Positions 1-5,902 of a DNA stretch of 9,341 nucleotides are shown piece after piece. Where the stretch lies: positions 1 through 9,341 of the forward strand of contig JAAZIF010000084.1 in assembly GCA_012510335.1 (NCBI GenBank), written 5' to 3'. Numbering within the stretch: position 1 is the stretch's first letter; each line of letters opens with the position of its first letter. The notes under the pieces were generated by a model that saw only the letters and a program-made list of their open reading frames with translations, ran no database searches and was not told the DNA's origin. The translations under genes and the position numbers were made by a program. This DNA is from Methanomicrobiales archaeon. Lineage in GTDB: Archaea > Halobacteriota > Methanomicrobia > Methanomicrobiales > Methanoculleaceae.

Positions 1-1
1 A

Positions 2-508
2 CCGGTCCTCGGCAACCACGCCCGGAGGCTTGAGGCCGGCGATCTGGTCTTCATCGACTGCGCCTGCGGGGTGCAGGGCTACCACACCGACAAGACGATG
101 ACGTACGCCTTCGGCCGGCCGCTCCCCGGGGAGGCGATAGAGGCCCACCTCCGGTGTGTGGAGATCCAGGATGAAACGGCGGCGCTGCTGCGGCCGGGAA
201 CCCGCCCCTCGGAGGTCTACGAGACGATAATCGAGGGGCTTGAGCCTGAATTCCTCGAGAACTTCATGGGATTTGGTGACCATAGGGTCTCGTTCCTGGG
301 CCACGGCGTCGGGCTCCAGGTCGATGAGATGCCGGTGATCGCCCGGGGCTTTGATGAACCGCTCGAGGAGGGGATGGTGATCGCCCTCGAACCGAAGAAG
401 GGTGTCAGCGGCGTCGGGATGGTCGGAACCGAGAACACATTCGTCGTCACACGCGGGGGCGGGAGGAGCATAACCGGGGCAAACCCCGGGCTGATCCCGG
501 TGGACTGA
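2..508 (+). CDS. M24 family metallopeptidase (Xaa-Pro peptidase-like), C-terminal part
   Basis: The frame is open from base 2, so this is the 3' end of a gene cut by the window edge; 168 residues are visible. It has the pita-bread fold signature of M24 peptidases (prolidase, aminopeptidase P, methionine aminopeptidase and creatinase relatives). All five usual metal ligands are visible, numbered in the visible fragment: the Asp pair D19 and D30 (FIDCACG, then GYHTDKT), H101 in LGHGVGL, E130 in ALEPKKG and E144 in GTENTFVVT. A two-metal hydrolase active site is therefore intact, and a cytosolic peptidase acting on Xaa-Pro or similar substrates is the family expectation. The second histidine often seen in HGxGLxxHE is Asp here (HGVGLQVDE), so exact substrate specificity cannot be assigned. 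The GTG at base 71 is internal to the conserved metal site and is not the true start. It is probably the first visible gene of an operon with the next two genes. Confidence 0.88.
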   Translation, partial: PVLGNHARRLEAGDLVFIDCACGVQGYHTDKTMTYAFGRPLPGEAIEAHLRCVEIQDETAALLRPGTRPSEVYETIIEGLEPEFLENFMGFGDHRVSFLGHGVGLQVDEMPVIARGFDEPLEEGMVIALEPKKGVSGVGMVGTENTFVVTRGGGRSITGANPGLIPVD

Positions 509-522
509 GGGAGGAATAACGG

Positions 523-1356
523 ATGAGGCGGTCGAGTATTCTCAAGATTGCTGGCATCCTCGCTTTAATAGCCTTCATAGGCGTAGCCCTGATCGCAGCG
601 ATCTCCGGCCAATCCGCATCAGAGAGTCTCAGGTCAACATACAGTTACGACCTCGAGATCTCGACATCGGGGCCTATTGATGATGCGGTCCTGCTGATCC
701 CTCTCCCATCGAGGACCGGATCGAACGTGACACCCCTCGACCTCTCCAGTGCGAGTTTCAGCCATATCGACCGGGATAACATAACGGTGGCGATCGAGCA
801 CGTCGATGGAGTCCCCATGCTGAATATCTCGGCCGGCCGGATCGATCCCATATACAGGAACCGCATCGAACCGATCCCGATTATGCCAGGGCAGAGCGAG
901 TCAGAACTCCAGAAACCCGCCCAGATCTATTCAAACAGGTACTCGGAAGAGACGCCGGTGCTCGTCAGTATGGAACTTCACTTCACCAGCACCGCCGACC
1001 ACGAGATATATACCAGAGGACCGATAGGAACCGAACCCCTGCTTGAGCCGTACCGGATCATCCAAAACCTCAGCAGTTCCGGCAGACCAGTCGACGACTA
1101 CCACGTGAGCCCCGGGGCGACGGGGTACATCATCGAGGTGCCGTTCATCCTCTCGTTCGATGCCGGGGATGATAACGTCCTCACGATCTCTGCCGACCTC
1201 CAGGGTAGAAACGAGTGGTGGGTTCTTGGCTGGCAGTTCAACTCATACCAGGAACACCTGCGCCACGAGTTTGGGGGCGCGTGCAACGGCACCTGCCCGG
1301 CAAGGGGCATACTCGTGACGGGCGAGGGCGTGTACCCGTCGCCCCGGAGACCTTAA
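523..1356 (+). CDS. Membrane-anchored extracytoplasmic protein of unknown function
   Basis: This 277-residue protein is not one I recognise. It opens with a short basic stretch (MRRSS, then K8) followed by a hydrophobic segment at about residues 7-28, which fits an uncleaved signal anchor or Sec signal peptide. The rest is hydrophilic with beta-like alternation and no second membrane segment, so the bulk should sit outside the cell. Five N-X-S/T sequons are present (N68, N86, N101, N182, N255), consistent with archaeal surface N-glycosylation. Near the C-terminus an aromatic patch (EWWVLGWQF, about 231-239) precedes a closely spaced Cys pair (C254 and C258), which could form a disulfide. The ATG is supported by a GGGAGG ribosome site about 9 bases upstream. 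It starts 14 bases after the peptidase stop and is followed 18 bases later by the histidine kinase, suggesting co-transcription. A role as an envelope partner of the kinase is only a guess. Confidence 0.8.
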   Translation: MRRSSILKIAGILALIAFIGVALIAAISGQSASESLRSTYSYDLEISTSGPIDDAVLLIPLPSRTGSNVTPLDLSSASFSHIDRDNITVAIEHVDGVPMLNISAGRIDPIYRNRIEPIPIMPGQSESELQKPAQIYSNRYSEETPVLVSMELHFTSTADHEIYTRGPIGTEPLLEPYRIIQNLSSSGRPVDDYHVSPGATGYIIEVPFILSFDAGDDNVLTISADLQGRNEWWVLGWQFNSYQEHLRHEFGGACNGTCPARGILVTGEGVYPSPRRP

Positions 1357-1374
1357 CAGGAGACTTCAGATCAG

Positions 1375-3009
1375 ATGCAAGAACACCCGAAAACTCCACG
1401 GAATAAGCCTGATCCTGCCGGGCGGGATGAAGACCGGATCATCGAGCTCCAGGCAGAGATCGATGCCCTCCGCCGGGAGAATGAGGAGCTCAGGCTGGCC
1501 GATACCAGGCGCAGGAGGGACGAGGAGGCGATGCGCCAGGAGAAGGATGGGGTTGGTGCTATCCTGTCCGCACTTGATACAGGGCAGTCCCTTATCGACC
1601 CGGATATGGCGATCGTATGGGTCAACCAGAAGACCTGTGACACATTCCCCGGACAGGAACTCATCGGCCAGAGATGTTACAGCTGCTTTGAAGGCCGGGA
1701 TGAGCCGTGCGATATGTGTGCATCAAAGCACACCTTTGCAACGGGCGAGGTCACGAGGATCGAGAAGTACGTCCCGCACCGCGGGCGCTGGATGAATATC
1801 GTTGCCCATCCGGTCAGGGATGCAGACGGCCGGGTGACACACGTTCTTGAGAGCTTCACCGACATAACCGATATGAAGAAGACTGAGGCAGAACTTCGTG
1901 CCGCCGTGGAGAGGGAACACCGGAGAGCCACCGAATTGGATGCAACCCTTGCATCGATCGCATCGGGCGTCATCATATACGATACCACCGGGGTCATCGT
2001 CCGGGTGAACGAAGCGGTGCGTAAAGCGACCGACGGGATGTCGTCATCTCTTTATTCAATCCACTTCAAGGAACAACAGGAGGCTTTTGACGTCCTGCGG
2101 CCGGATGGGAAGCCGTTGTCTCTCGAAGAGTCCCCTCACTATAGGGCGCTGCATGGGGAGACCGTGAAGGGAGAGGAGATGATGGCTACCCTCCTGGACC
2201 GGGAACCCCTCTGGATAAACGCATCAGCGGCTCCTATCCGTGACAGCAGCGGTGCCATCGTCGGGGCCATCGCCATCCTCACGGATATCACCGGGTGCAA
2301 ACGCGCGGAAGAAGCGCTCATGCGCCATGCTGAAGAGCTCGCCCGGCTTCATGCCGATCTAAAGGCCGCGAACAGGGAGGCGAACCTCTACCTCGACATC
2401 CTCACCCACGATATAGGCAACACCGAGAACGTATCCAGGCTCTACACCGATCTGCTGCTTGAGGCACTCGACGGCGAAGCTGCCGGGTATGTAAAGAACC
2501 TTCAGCGGAGCATCAACAGGAGCATCGAGATCCTGGGCACCGTCTCCACCATCCGCCGGATTCATAGGGCTTCACCGGAGCTCACGGATATAGATCTCGA
2601 TGAGACAATCAGGGGAGCGATCAAGAATTTCCACGGCGACGCCATCCACTACGATGGGGTCTACCATCAGGTCAGGGCCGATGACCTTCTCCCGGTGGTC
2701 TTCAACAACCTCATAGGCAATGCCATCAAGCACAGCGGTCCCGATGTCGAGGTCGCGATCCGGGTTGAAGAGGCGAACGGCAGGGTGCGGATCTCGGTCG
2801 AGGATACCGGCCCGGGTGTGCTGGATGAGGAGAAGGAGGATATCTTCCACCGCTACGAGCAGCATAAGCGGGGTGTCGGTGAAGGTCTCGGCCTCTACCT
2901 TGTGCGGATCCTTTTGGAGAGCTATGGAGGGGAGGTCTGGGTCGAGGATAGGGTGCCGGGCAGCCCGGGGGAGGGTGCAGTGTTCCGGTTCACGCTGGAG
3001 GTGACATGA
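1375..3009 (+). CDS. Soluble PAS-PAS sensor histidine kinase
   Basis: A 544-residue kinase that should autophosphorylate a histidine and pass phosphate to a response regulator. Order of parts: charged N-terminal coiled coil (about 18-58); PAS1 (about 60-166, closing with SFTDITDMKK); coiled-coil linker (167-190); PAS2 (about 188-308, closing with ILTDITGCKR); helical linker (310-335); a dimerisation/phosphoacceptor region with candidate phospho-His H345 in LTHDIGN; and a GHKL ATPase domain (about 435-544). The ATPase shows an N box around N444, N445 and N449 (FNNLIGNAIKHSG), a G1 box at D477 (EDTGPGV) and a G2 box at 503-507 (EGLGL). No transmembrane segment is evident, so sensing is probably cytoplasmic. 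PAS1 carries four cysteines (C101, C104, C112, C115), a possible metal or redox site. The ATG has AGGAGA about 11 bases upstream. No response regulator lies nearby, so its partner is unknown. Its stop is 10 bases from that of the convergent methyltransferase. Confidence 0.93.
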   Translation: MQEHPKTPRNKPDPAGRDEDRIIELQAEIDALRRENEELRLADTRRRRDEEAMRQEKDGVGAILSALDTGQSLIDPDMAIVWVNQKTCDTFPGQELIGQRCYSCFEGRDEPCDMCASKHTFATGEVTRIEKYVPHRGRWMNIVAHPVRDADGRVTHVLESFTDITDMKKTEAELRAAVEREHRRATELDATLASIASGVIIYDTTGVIVRVNEAVRKATDGMSSSLYSIHFKEQQEAFDVLRPDGKPLSLEESPHYRALHGETVKGEEMMATLLDREPLWINASAAPIRDSSGAIVGAIAILTDITGCKRAEEALMRHAEELARLHADLKAANREANLYLDILTHDIGNTENVSRLYTDLLLEALDGEAAGYVKNLQRSINRSIEILGTVSTIRRIHRASPELTDIDLDETIRGAIKNFHGDAIHYDGVYHQVRADDLLPVVFNNLIGNAIKHSGPDVEVAIRVEEANGRVRISVEDTGPGVLDEEKEDIFHRYEQHKRGVGEGLGLYLVRILLESYGGEVWVEDRVPGSPGEGAVFRFTLEVT

Positions 3010-3019
3010 GGGGCATCCA

Positions 3020-3592
3020 TCAATTCCTCAGCGCAGCGATGACCATAAACCCGGCCCGTGACTCGACCCCGGTTACGAAAAATCCGGCAGATTCGAGGAG
3101 TTCCCGGACCTCATCCGGCGAGTAAAACCGGGCGCGGGAGAGGAACCTGTGTTTTCTCCCGTCATGCATGTACTTCTGCGCAACCGCCCCTTCGCGCTCG
3201 AGAAACCCGATCACAAGAGCCCCACCCGGGGCGAGGATCCGGTGGATCTCCAGGAATACCGGTACCGGATCGTCAAGGAAACAGATGACCGTCACCATGA
3301 GGACGGACGAACACGCCCCGTCCCTGATCGGGATCGCCTCCCCCCTCCCGAGGATCACATCGATCCCCCGGCACCGGGCCATCCGGGCGAGGGGCAATGA
3401 GGGCTCAAGCCCGAGCAGAATCCCGAGGGGCGCGGCAAACCGCCCGGACCCGACCCCCACCTCGATGGCGCGGGGGTCAGGGTCCGGGAGGAGACGCCGG
3501 ATCCGGGCGAGCTCCGCGTGGTACGCGGCCTGGTGCTCCTCAAACCAGCGGTCGTAATCCTCCGAGAACCGCTCGAATACGTCTACTGGCAT
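3020..3592 (-). CDS. Class I SAM-dependent methyltransferase (UbiE/Methyltransf_11-like)
   Basis: The 190-residue form has a Rossmann-type methyltransferase core. SAM-binding motif I is AIEVGVGSGRF at residues 42-52, the acidic residue closing strand 2 is E63 (LGLEPS), a later motif around GRGEAIPI (82-89) leads into SSVLMVTVICFLDDP (95-109, the strand 4 region), and LAPGGALVIGF (120-130) is the conserved strand 5 region. The C-terminal part (FYSPDEVRELLESAGF) is typical of small-molecule methyltransferases of this type. The substrate cannot be read from sequence. I chose the ATG at 3592 because it begins 10 bases after the upstream stop, follows a GGGGGTG stretch, and gives the common family start (VFERFSEDYDRWFEEH). 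An in-frame ATG at 3616 would add eight residues and overlap the upstream gene by 14 bases, but has no visible ribosome site. It is the last gene of a minus-strand trio with the desulfurase-like protein. Confidence 0.88.
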   Translation of the reverse strand: MPVDVFERFSEDYDRWFEEHQAAYHAELARIRRLLPDPDPRAIEVGVGSGRFAAPLGILLGLEPSLPLARMARCRGIDVILGRGEAIPIRDGACSSVLMVTVICFLDDPVPVFLEIHRILAPGGALVIGFLEREGAVAQKYMHDGRKHRFLSRARFYSPDEVRELLESAGFFVTGVESRAGFMVIAALRN

Positions 3593-3602
3593 AACACCCC
3601 CG

Positions 3603-3923
3603 TCAATCGGGCCCATAGAGGTGTTCTCGCACCCTCTTCCCGATCGCCTCCTCCCGGCGCTTCAGCTGTGAGAGGTCAGCCGGCCCTTCCCGGTAGGATG
3701 TGAAGAGTAAGTAGACGAAACCCGTCGTCAGGTTCATCACCTCCTTCTTGAACCTGACCTCGACGGATGTATCCCCGACAAAACCCTTGATGGAGAACCA
3801 GTCAGGCTTATCGAACTTGTAGAACCCTTCACCGAGATTGGGGAGCGCTTCAACCTTCCCGAAGTTCTCGATATAGGCAAAGAAGCCCTCCGGTATGGGT
3901 TCGCTCAGGAGGAACTCCTTCAT
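3603..3923 (-). CDS. Small conserved-looking protein of unknown function
   Basis: I do not recognise a named family for this 106-residue protein. It is acidic to mixed in charge, rich in aromatic residues (FFAYIENFG at 14-22, GFYKFDKPDWFSIKGF at 33-48), and has no signal peptide or membrane segment, so it should be a small folded cytosolic protein. A charged helical tail (about 86-103, SQLKRREEAIGKRVREHL) ends it. The frame extends upstream to an ATG at 3983, but that would overlap the desulfurase-like gene by 38 bases. The ATG at 3923 starts 22 bases after that gene's stop and gives a natural N-terminus (MKEFLLSEPIPEG). There is no strong ribosome site before it. Its position between a cysteine desulfurase-like enzyme and a methyltransferase, with 10 bases to the latter, argues for a shared transcript and perhaps a shared pathway, which is inference only. 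Confidence 0.75.
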   Translation of the reverse strand: MKEFLLSEPIPEGFFAYIENFGKVEALPNLGEGFYKFDKPDWFSIKGFVGDTSVEVRFKKEVMNLTTGFVYLLFTSYREGPADLSQLKRREEAIGKRVREHLYGPD

Positions 3924-3945
3924 GAACGAACCATCGGCACAGGAT

Positions 3946-5115
3946 TTATGACGAACTGACCTGAGAATACGCATTTTTTGCAATCTCCCTTACTGCCCTG
4001 GCCGCGATCCGGCATTCCTCATCGGTCGTGAACCAGGAGAGGCTGAGCCGCACGGAACCAGCCCCGCCATCGATCACCCTATGCACGAGGGGAGCGCAGT
4101 GGAGCCCGGTGCGGGCGATGACCCCATAGGCGCGGGCGAGGATGAATCCCACGTCATCATTCTCGATGCCCTGTATGTTGAACGATATGATGGGAAGGGC
4201 GGGGTGTTCGTTGTGGATCGTTATGTTCGGCTCCTCCTCTAGCTCCCTGATTAGGAACGCGGTCTGGCGCTCTGCCTTCTCTGCGATGGCCGGAACCCCG
4301 GTGGACATTATAAAGTTCACACCGGCCGCGAGGGCCGCAAGCCCCGGGTAATTATGGGTTCCAACCTCAAACCGCTCCGGCATATCGAGGGGTTGGAAGA
4401 GCGAGAATGAGTCCGTCCCGGTTCCCCCGTAGCGGGTGGGGGCGATCGGTTCCGGGTGGCGGATGTAAAACCCGCCGGTGCCCGGTATGCCGAGGAGGCC
4501 CTTGTGGCCGGTGAAGACGTAGGCGTCGACCGGGAGAGCCTGGAGGTTGACCGGTATGTGGCCGGCGGTCTGGGCCCCGTCGACCATGAAGTAGACCCCG
4601 TGATCGCGCAGGATCTCCCCTATGCGGGAGACGTCCTGCACCGAACCGAGGACGTTGCTCCCGTGGGTCATTACCATGATCCTGGTATCGGGTGTTATGG
4701 CGGCCTCAACCGTATCAGGATGGACCACGCCCTCTTCGAAGGGGAGGACCGTCAGCCTGATGCGGCCCTGCCGCTCGAGCTCGTAGAGCGGCCGCAGGAC
4801 CGAGTTGTGGTCGAGGGCGGTCGTGAGGACGTGGCACCCGGTCTCACACCCGGCGAAGAACCCCTGGATGAGGAGATTTAAGGAATCGGTCGCGTTCTGG
4901 GTGAAGATCACGTGCTCTGGCGGGTCTGCGGCAAGGAGGCCCGCGACCGCCTCCCGTGCCAGCGTGATATAATCCTCTCCCTGGCTGCCGGTGGTCCTCC
5001 CTGATCCGAAGATGGGGAGGTCCAGGGACTGCCTCGCTGCCTTGAGCACCTCCGGAGGCTTCGGCCAGGTCGTGGCGGCGTTATTCAGGTATATGATCGT
5101 TTGATTCTTGATCAT
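3946..5115 (-). CDS. Cysteine desulfurase-like class V aminotransferase
   Basis: A 389-residue PLP enzyme of fold type I, about full length for its family, and most like the cysteine desulfurase (SufS/CsdB and EF2568-type) branch. Visible signatures: YLNNAATTWPKPP at 9-21, the N-terminal family hallmark; H103 in LDHNSV, which stacks on the cofactor ring; D179 and Q182 in MVDGAQTAGH; K205 in FTGHKGLLG, the Schiff-base lysine; and C340 in RTGLHCAP, matching the catalytic cysteine of group II desulfurases. These suggest removal of sulfur (or selenium) from cysteine as a protein persulfide, feeding cluster assembly or thio-modification. Specificity is inferred: related enzymes can act as selenocysteine lyases or other class V transferases. 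It leads a minus-strand trio with a small unknown protein and a methyltransferase. The ATG at 5115 has no clear ribosome site, so a leaderless or short-leader message is possible. Confidence 0.9.
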   Translation of the reverse strand: MIKNQTIIYLNNAATTWPKPPEVLKAARQSLDLPIFGSGRTTGSQGEDYITLAREAVAGLLAADPPEHVIFTQNATDSLNLLIQGFFAGCETGCHVLTTALDHNSVLRPLYELERQGRIRLTVLPFEEGVVHPDTVEAAITPDTRIMVMTHGSNVLGSVQDVSRIGEILRDHGVYFMVDGAQTAGHIPVNLQALPVDAYVFTGHKGLLGIPGTGGFYIRHPEPIAPTRYGGTGTDSFSLFQPLDMPERFEVGTHNYPGLAALAAGVNFIMSTGVPAIAEKAERQTAFLIRELEEEPNITIHNEHPALPIISFNIQGIENDDVGFILARAYGVIARTGLHCAPLVHRVIDGGAGSVRLSLSWFTTDEECRIAARAVREIAKNAYSQVSSS

Positions 5116-5208
5116 GCAACATCAAGAAGGTTTAATTTCTGGTGCTAAAAAGAGATCGCTCCGGAGATTCCGCAAGCCTTTTCCTGCTGGAGCGTACACA
5201 GTTGCCTC
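5116..5208. promoter_or_regulatory. Divergent promoter region between desulfurase-like and J-domain genes
   Basis: This 93-base gap separates two divergently transcribed genes and must hold both promoters unless transcription reads in from elsewhere. AT-rich tracts stand out against GC-rich surroundings: TTTAATTT at 5131-5138 and CTAAAAAG at 5145-5152. Read on the minus strand, the second tract lies about 33 bases from the desulfurase start, fitting a TATA element with a very short leader. Either tract could serve the plus-strand gene with a leader of roughly 35-50 bases. Assignment of the elements is tentative. Confidence 0.35.
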
Positions 5209-5520
5209 ATGGCTGCCGTTACAGCCGAAGAGGTGAGAAAGGCTGCAGAAGTGCTCGGAATCCGGAACCGTGCCAGCCTCAACGATATCAGGAGGCGCTA
5301 CCACGAGCGGATCAAGGAGTGGCACCCGGACGTCTCGAATAACGACCCGGCGGAGTCCCACGAGATGACCCTGCGCCTGAAGGAGGCCTACGACCTCCTG
5401 GTCGATTACTGTATGAACCAGACGTTCTCTTTCCGGATCGAGGATCTTGCGGAGGATCTTGAGCGAAACCCCGCCCGCTACTGGATGGACCGGTTCGGCG
5501 ACGACCCGATCTGGGGGTAA
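5209..5520 (+). CDS. Short J-domain (DnaJ-like) protein
   Basis: A 103-residue protein whose first 70 residues form a J domain: helix I (TAEEVRKAAEVLGI, 5-18), helix II (LNDIRRRYHERIKEWHP, 24-40), the diagnostic HPD tripeptide at 39-41, and helix III (residues about 49-67, ending EAYDLLVDY). HPD is what J proteins use to stimulate Hsp70 (DnaK) ATPase. There is no Gly/Phe region, zinc finger or C-terminal client-binding domain, so this is not canonical DnaJ. A short tail (FRIEDLAEDLERNPARYW) may bind a specific partner or target. No dnaK or grpE gene is in the window, so it may work with a chaperone encoded elsewhere. The ATG has only a distant GGAG 16 bases upstream, suggesting weak Shine-Dalgarno use. 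The gap to the next gene is large enough for independent transcription. Confidence 0.87.
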   Translation: MAAVTAEEVRKAAEVLGIRNRASLNDIRRRYHERIKEWHPDVSNNDPAESHEMTLRLKEAYDLLVDYCMNQTFSFRIEDLAEDLERNPARYWMDRFGDDPIWG

Positions 5521-5542
5521 GGTCTCTCCAGACGCGGCCGGC

Positions 5543-5593
5543 GAGATCTCCCGTATATCCCCCCTCCTCGATCAGGATGCATGAAGAGATCTC
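5543..5593. repeat. Paired palindromic GAGATCTC sites
   Basis: The 8-bp palindrome GAGATCTC occurs at 5543-5550 and again at 5586-5593, 43 bases apart start to start, close to four helical turns. Both copies are followed by extra C residues (CCCG and CG). They lie between the J-domain stop and the CheB-CheR promoter candidate, about 60-110 bases upstream of the TATA-like element. This is compatible with a paired operator, but chance in a GC-rich spacer is a real alternative. Confidence 0.25.
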
Positions 5594-5649
5594 CGTGGCA
5601 GGGAACACCAGAGGAGTTCAACTATCCCCTTCTCTCGCTGTACAACAGG

Positions 5650-5658
5650 TTTATTATC
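5650..5658 (+). promoter_or_regulatory. Possible archaeal TATA box for the first CheB-CheR gene
   Basis: The run TTTATTATC is the most TATA-like stretch in this gap and resembles the archaeal TTTAWATA consensus. Standard spacing would put a transcription start near 5678-5683, a short distance before candidate starts GTG 5693, GTG 5705 and ATG 5726. It is a motif match only; a purine-rich factor B element is not obvious just upstream. Confidence 0.35.
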
Positions 5659-5725
5659 GGGCTGGACAGACATACCAGTGTCCTGACCGGGGGTGTCTGA
5701 GCAGGTGAATGAGGGCGACAGTGAT

Positions 5726-5902
5726 ATGACCGGACAAGAGGTAGATCCAGGGCAGGAAAGAGCTGCTTCACCCGGGGAGAACACGGAGCCGCCTTTAATC
5801 ATCGCCGGCATGGGCGCATCCACCGGGGGGGCTTGAGGCCCTTGATACCTTCTTTGGGAACATACCTCCCGATATCGGGGTGGAGTTCGTGGTGGTAACC
5901 AC
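5726..5902 (+). pseudogene. Frameshifted N-terminal CheB segment of the first CheB-CheR gene
   Basis: This stretch encodes the missing front of the CheB methylesterase domain of the gene continuing at 5903. From ATG 5726 the frame reads MTGQEV... to IIAGMGASTGG, the CheB nucleophile motif with Ser at residue 32, then hits TGA at 5834-5836. Dropping one G from the seven-G run at 5825-5831 restores LEALDTFFGNIPPDIG and EFVVVT, a perfect CheB continuation in another frame. At 5900-5901 one base is missing: restoring a C gives the expected THMDPEH and rejoins the downstream frame. The two indels compensate, so the corrected gene would be about 968 residues from ATG 5726. GTG 5693 and GTG 5705 are alternative starts; GAGGG at 5711-5715 supports 5726. 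Because the protein between the indels is well conserved, sequencing or assembly error, or a very recent lesion, is more likely than old decay. Confidence 0.8.

Noticed and set aside
3168..3557. Plus-strand frame opposite the methyltransferase
   Set aside because: It is Arg/Pro/Ser-rich low-complexity translation typical of GC-rich antisense, while the minus strand has clear SAM-binding motifs.
4456..4881. Plus-strand frame inside the desulfurase-like gene
   Set aside because: The minus strand encodes the PLP lysine and cofactor motifs across this exact stretch; the plus frame has no family resemblance.
5521..5692. Possible small RNA or tRNA in the gap before the CheB-CheR genes
   Set aside because: No cloverleaf, box C/D or K-turn pattern was found, only the palindromes and a TATA-like element.
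5825..5902. Programmed ribosomal frameshifting at the G-run
   Set aside because: Making the full protein would need a forward shift and then a backward shift about 70 bases later, with no stem-loop or known slippery pair visible; sequencing error or mutation is simpler.
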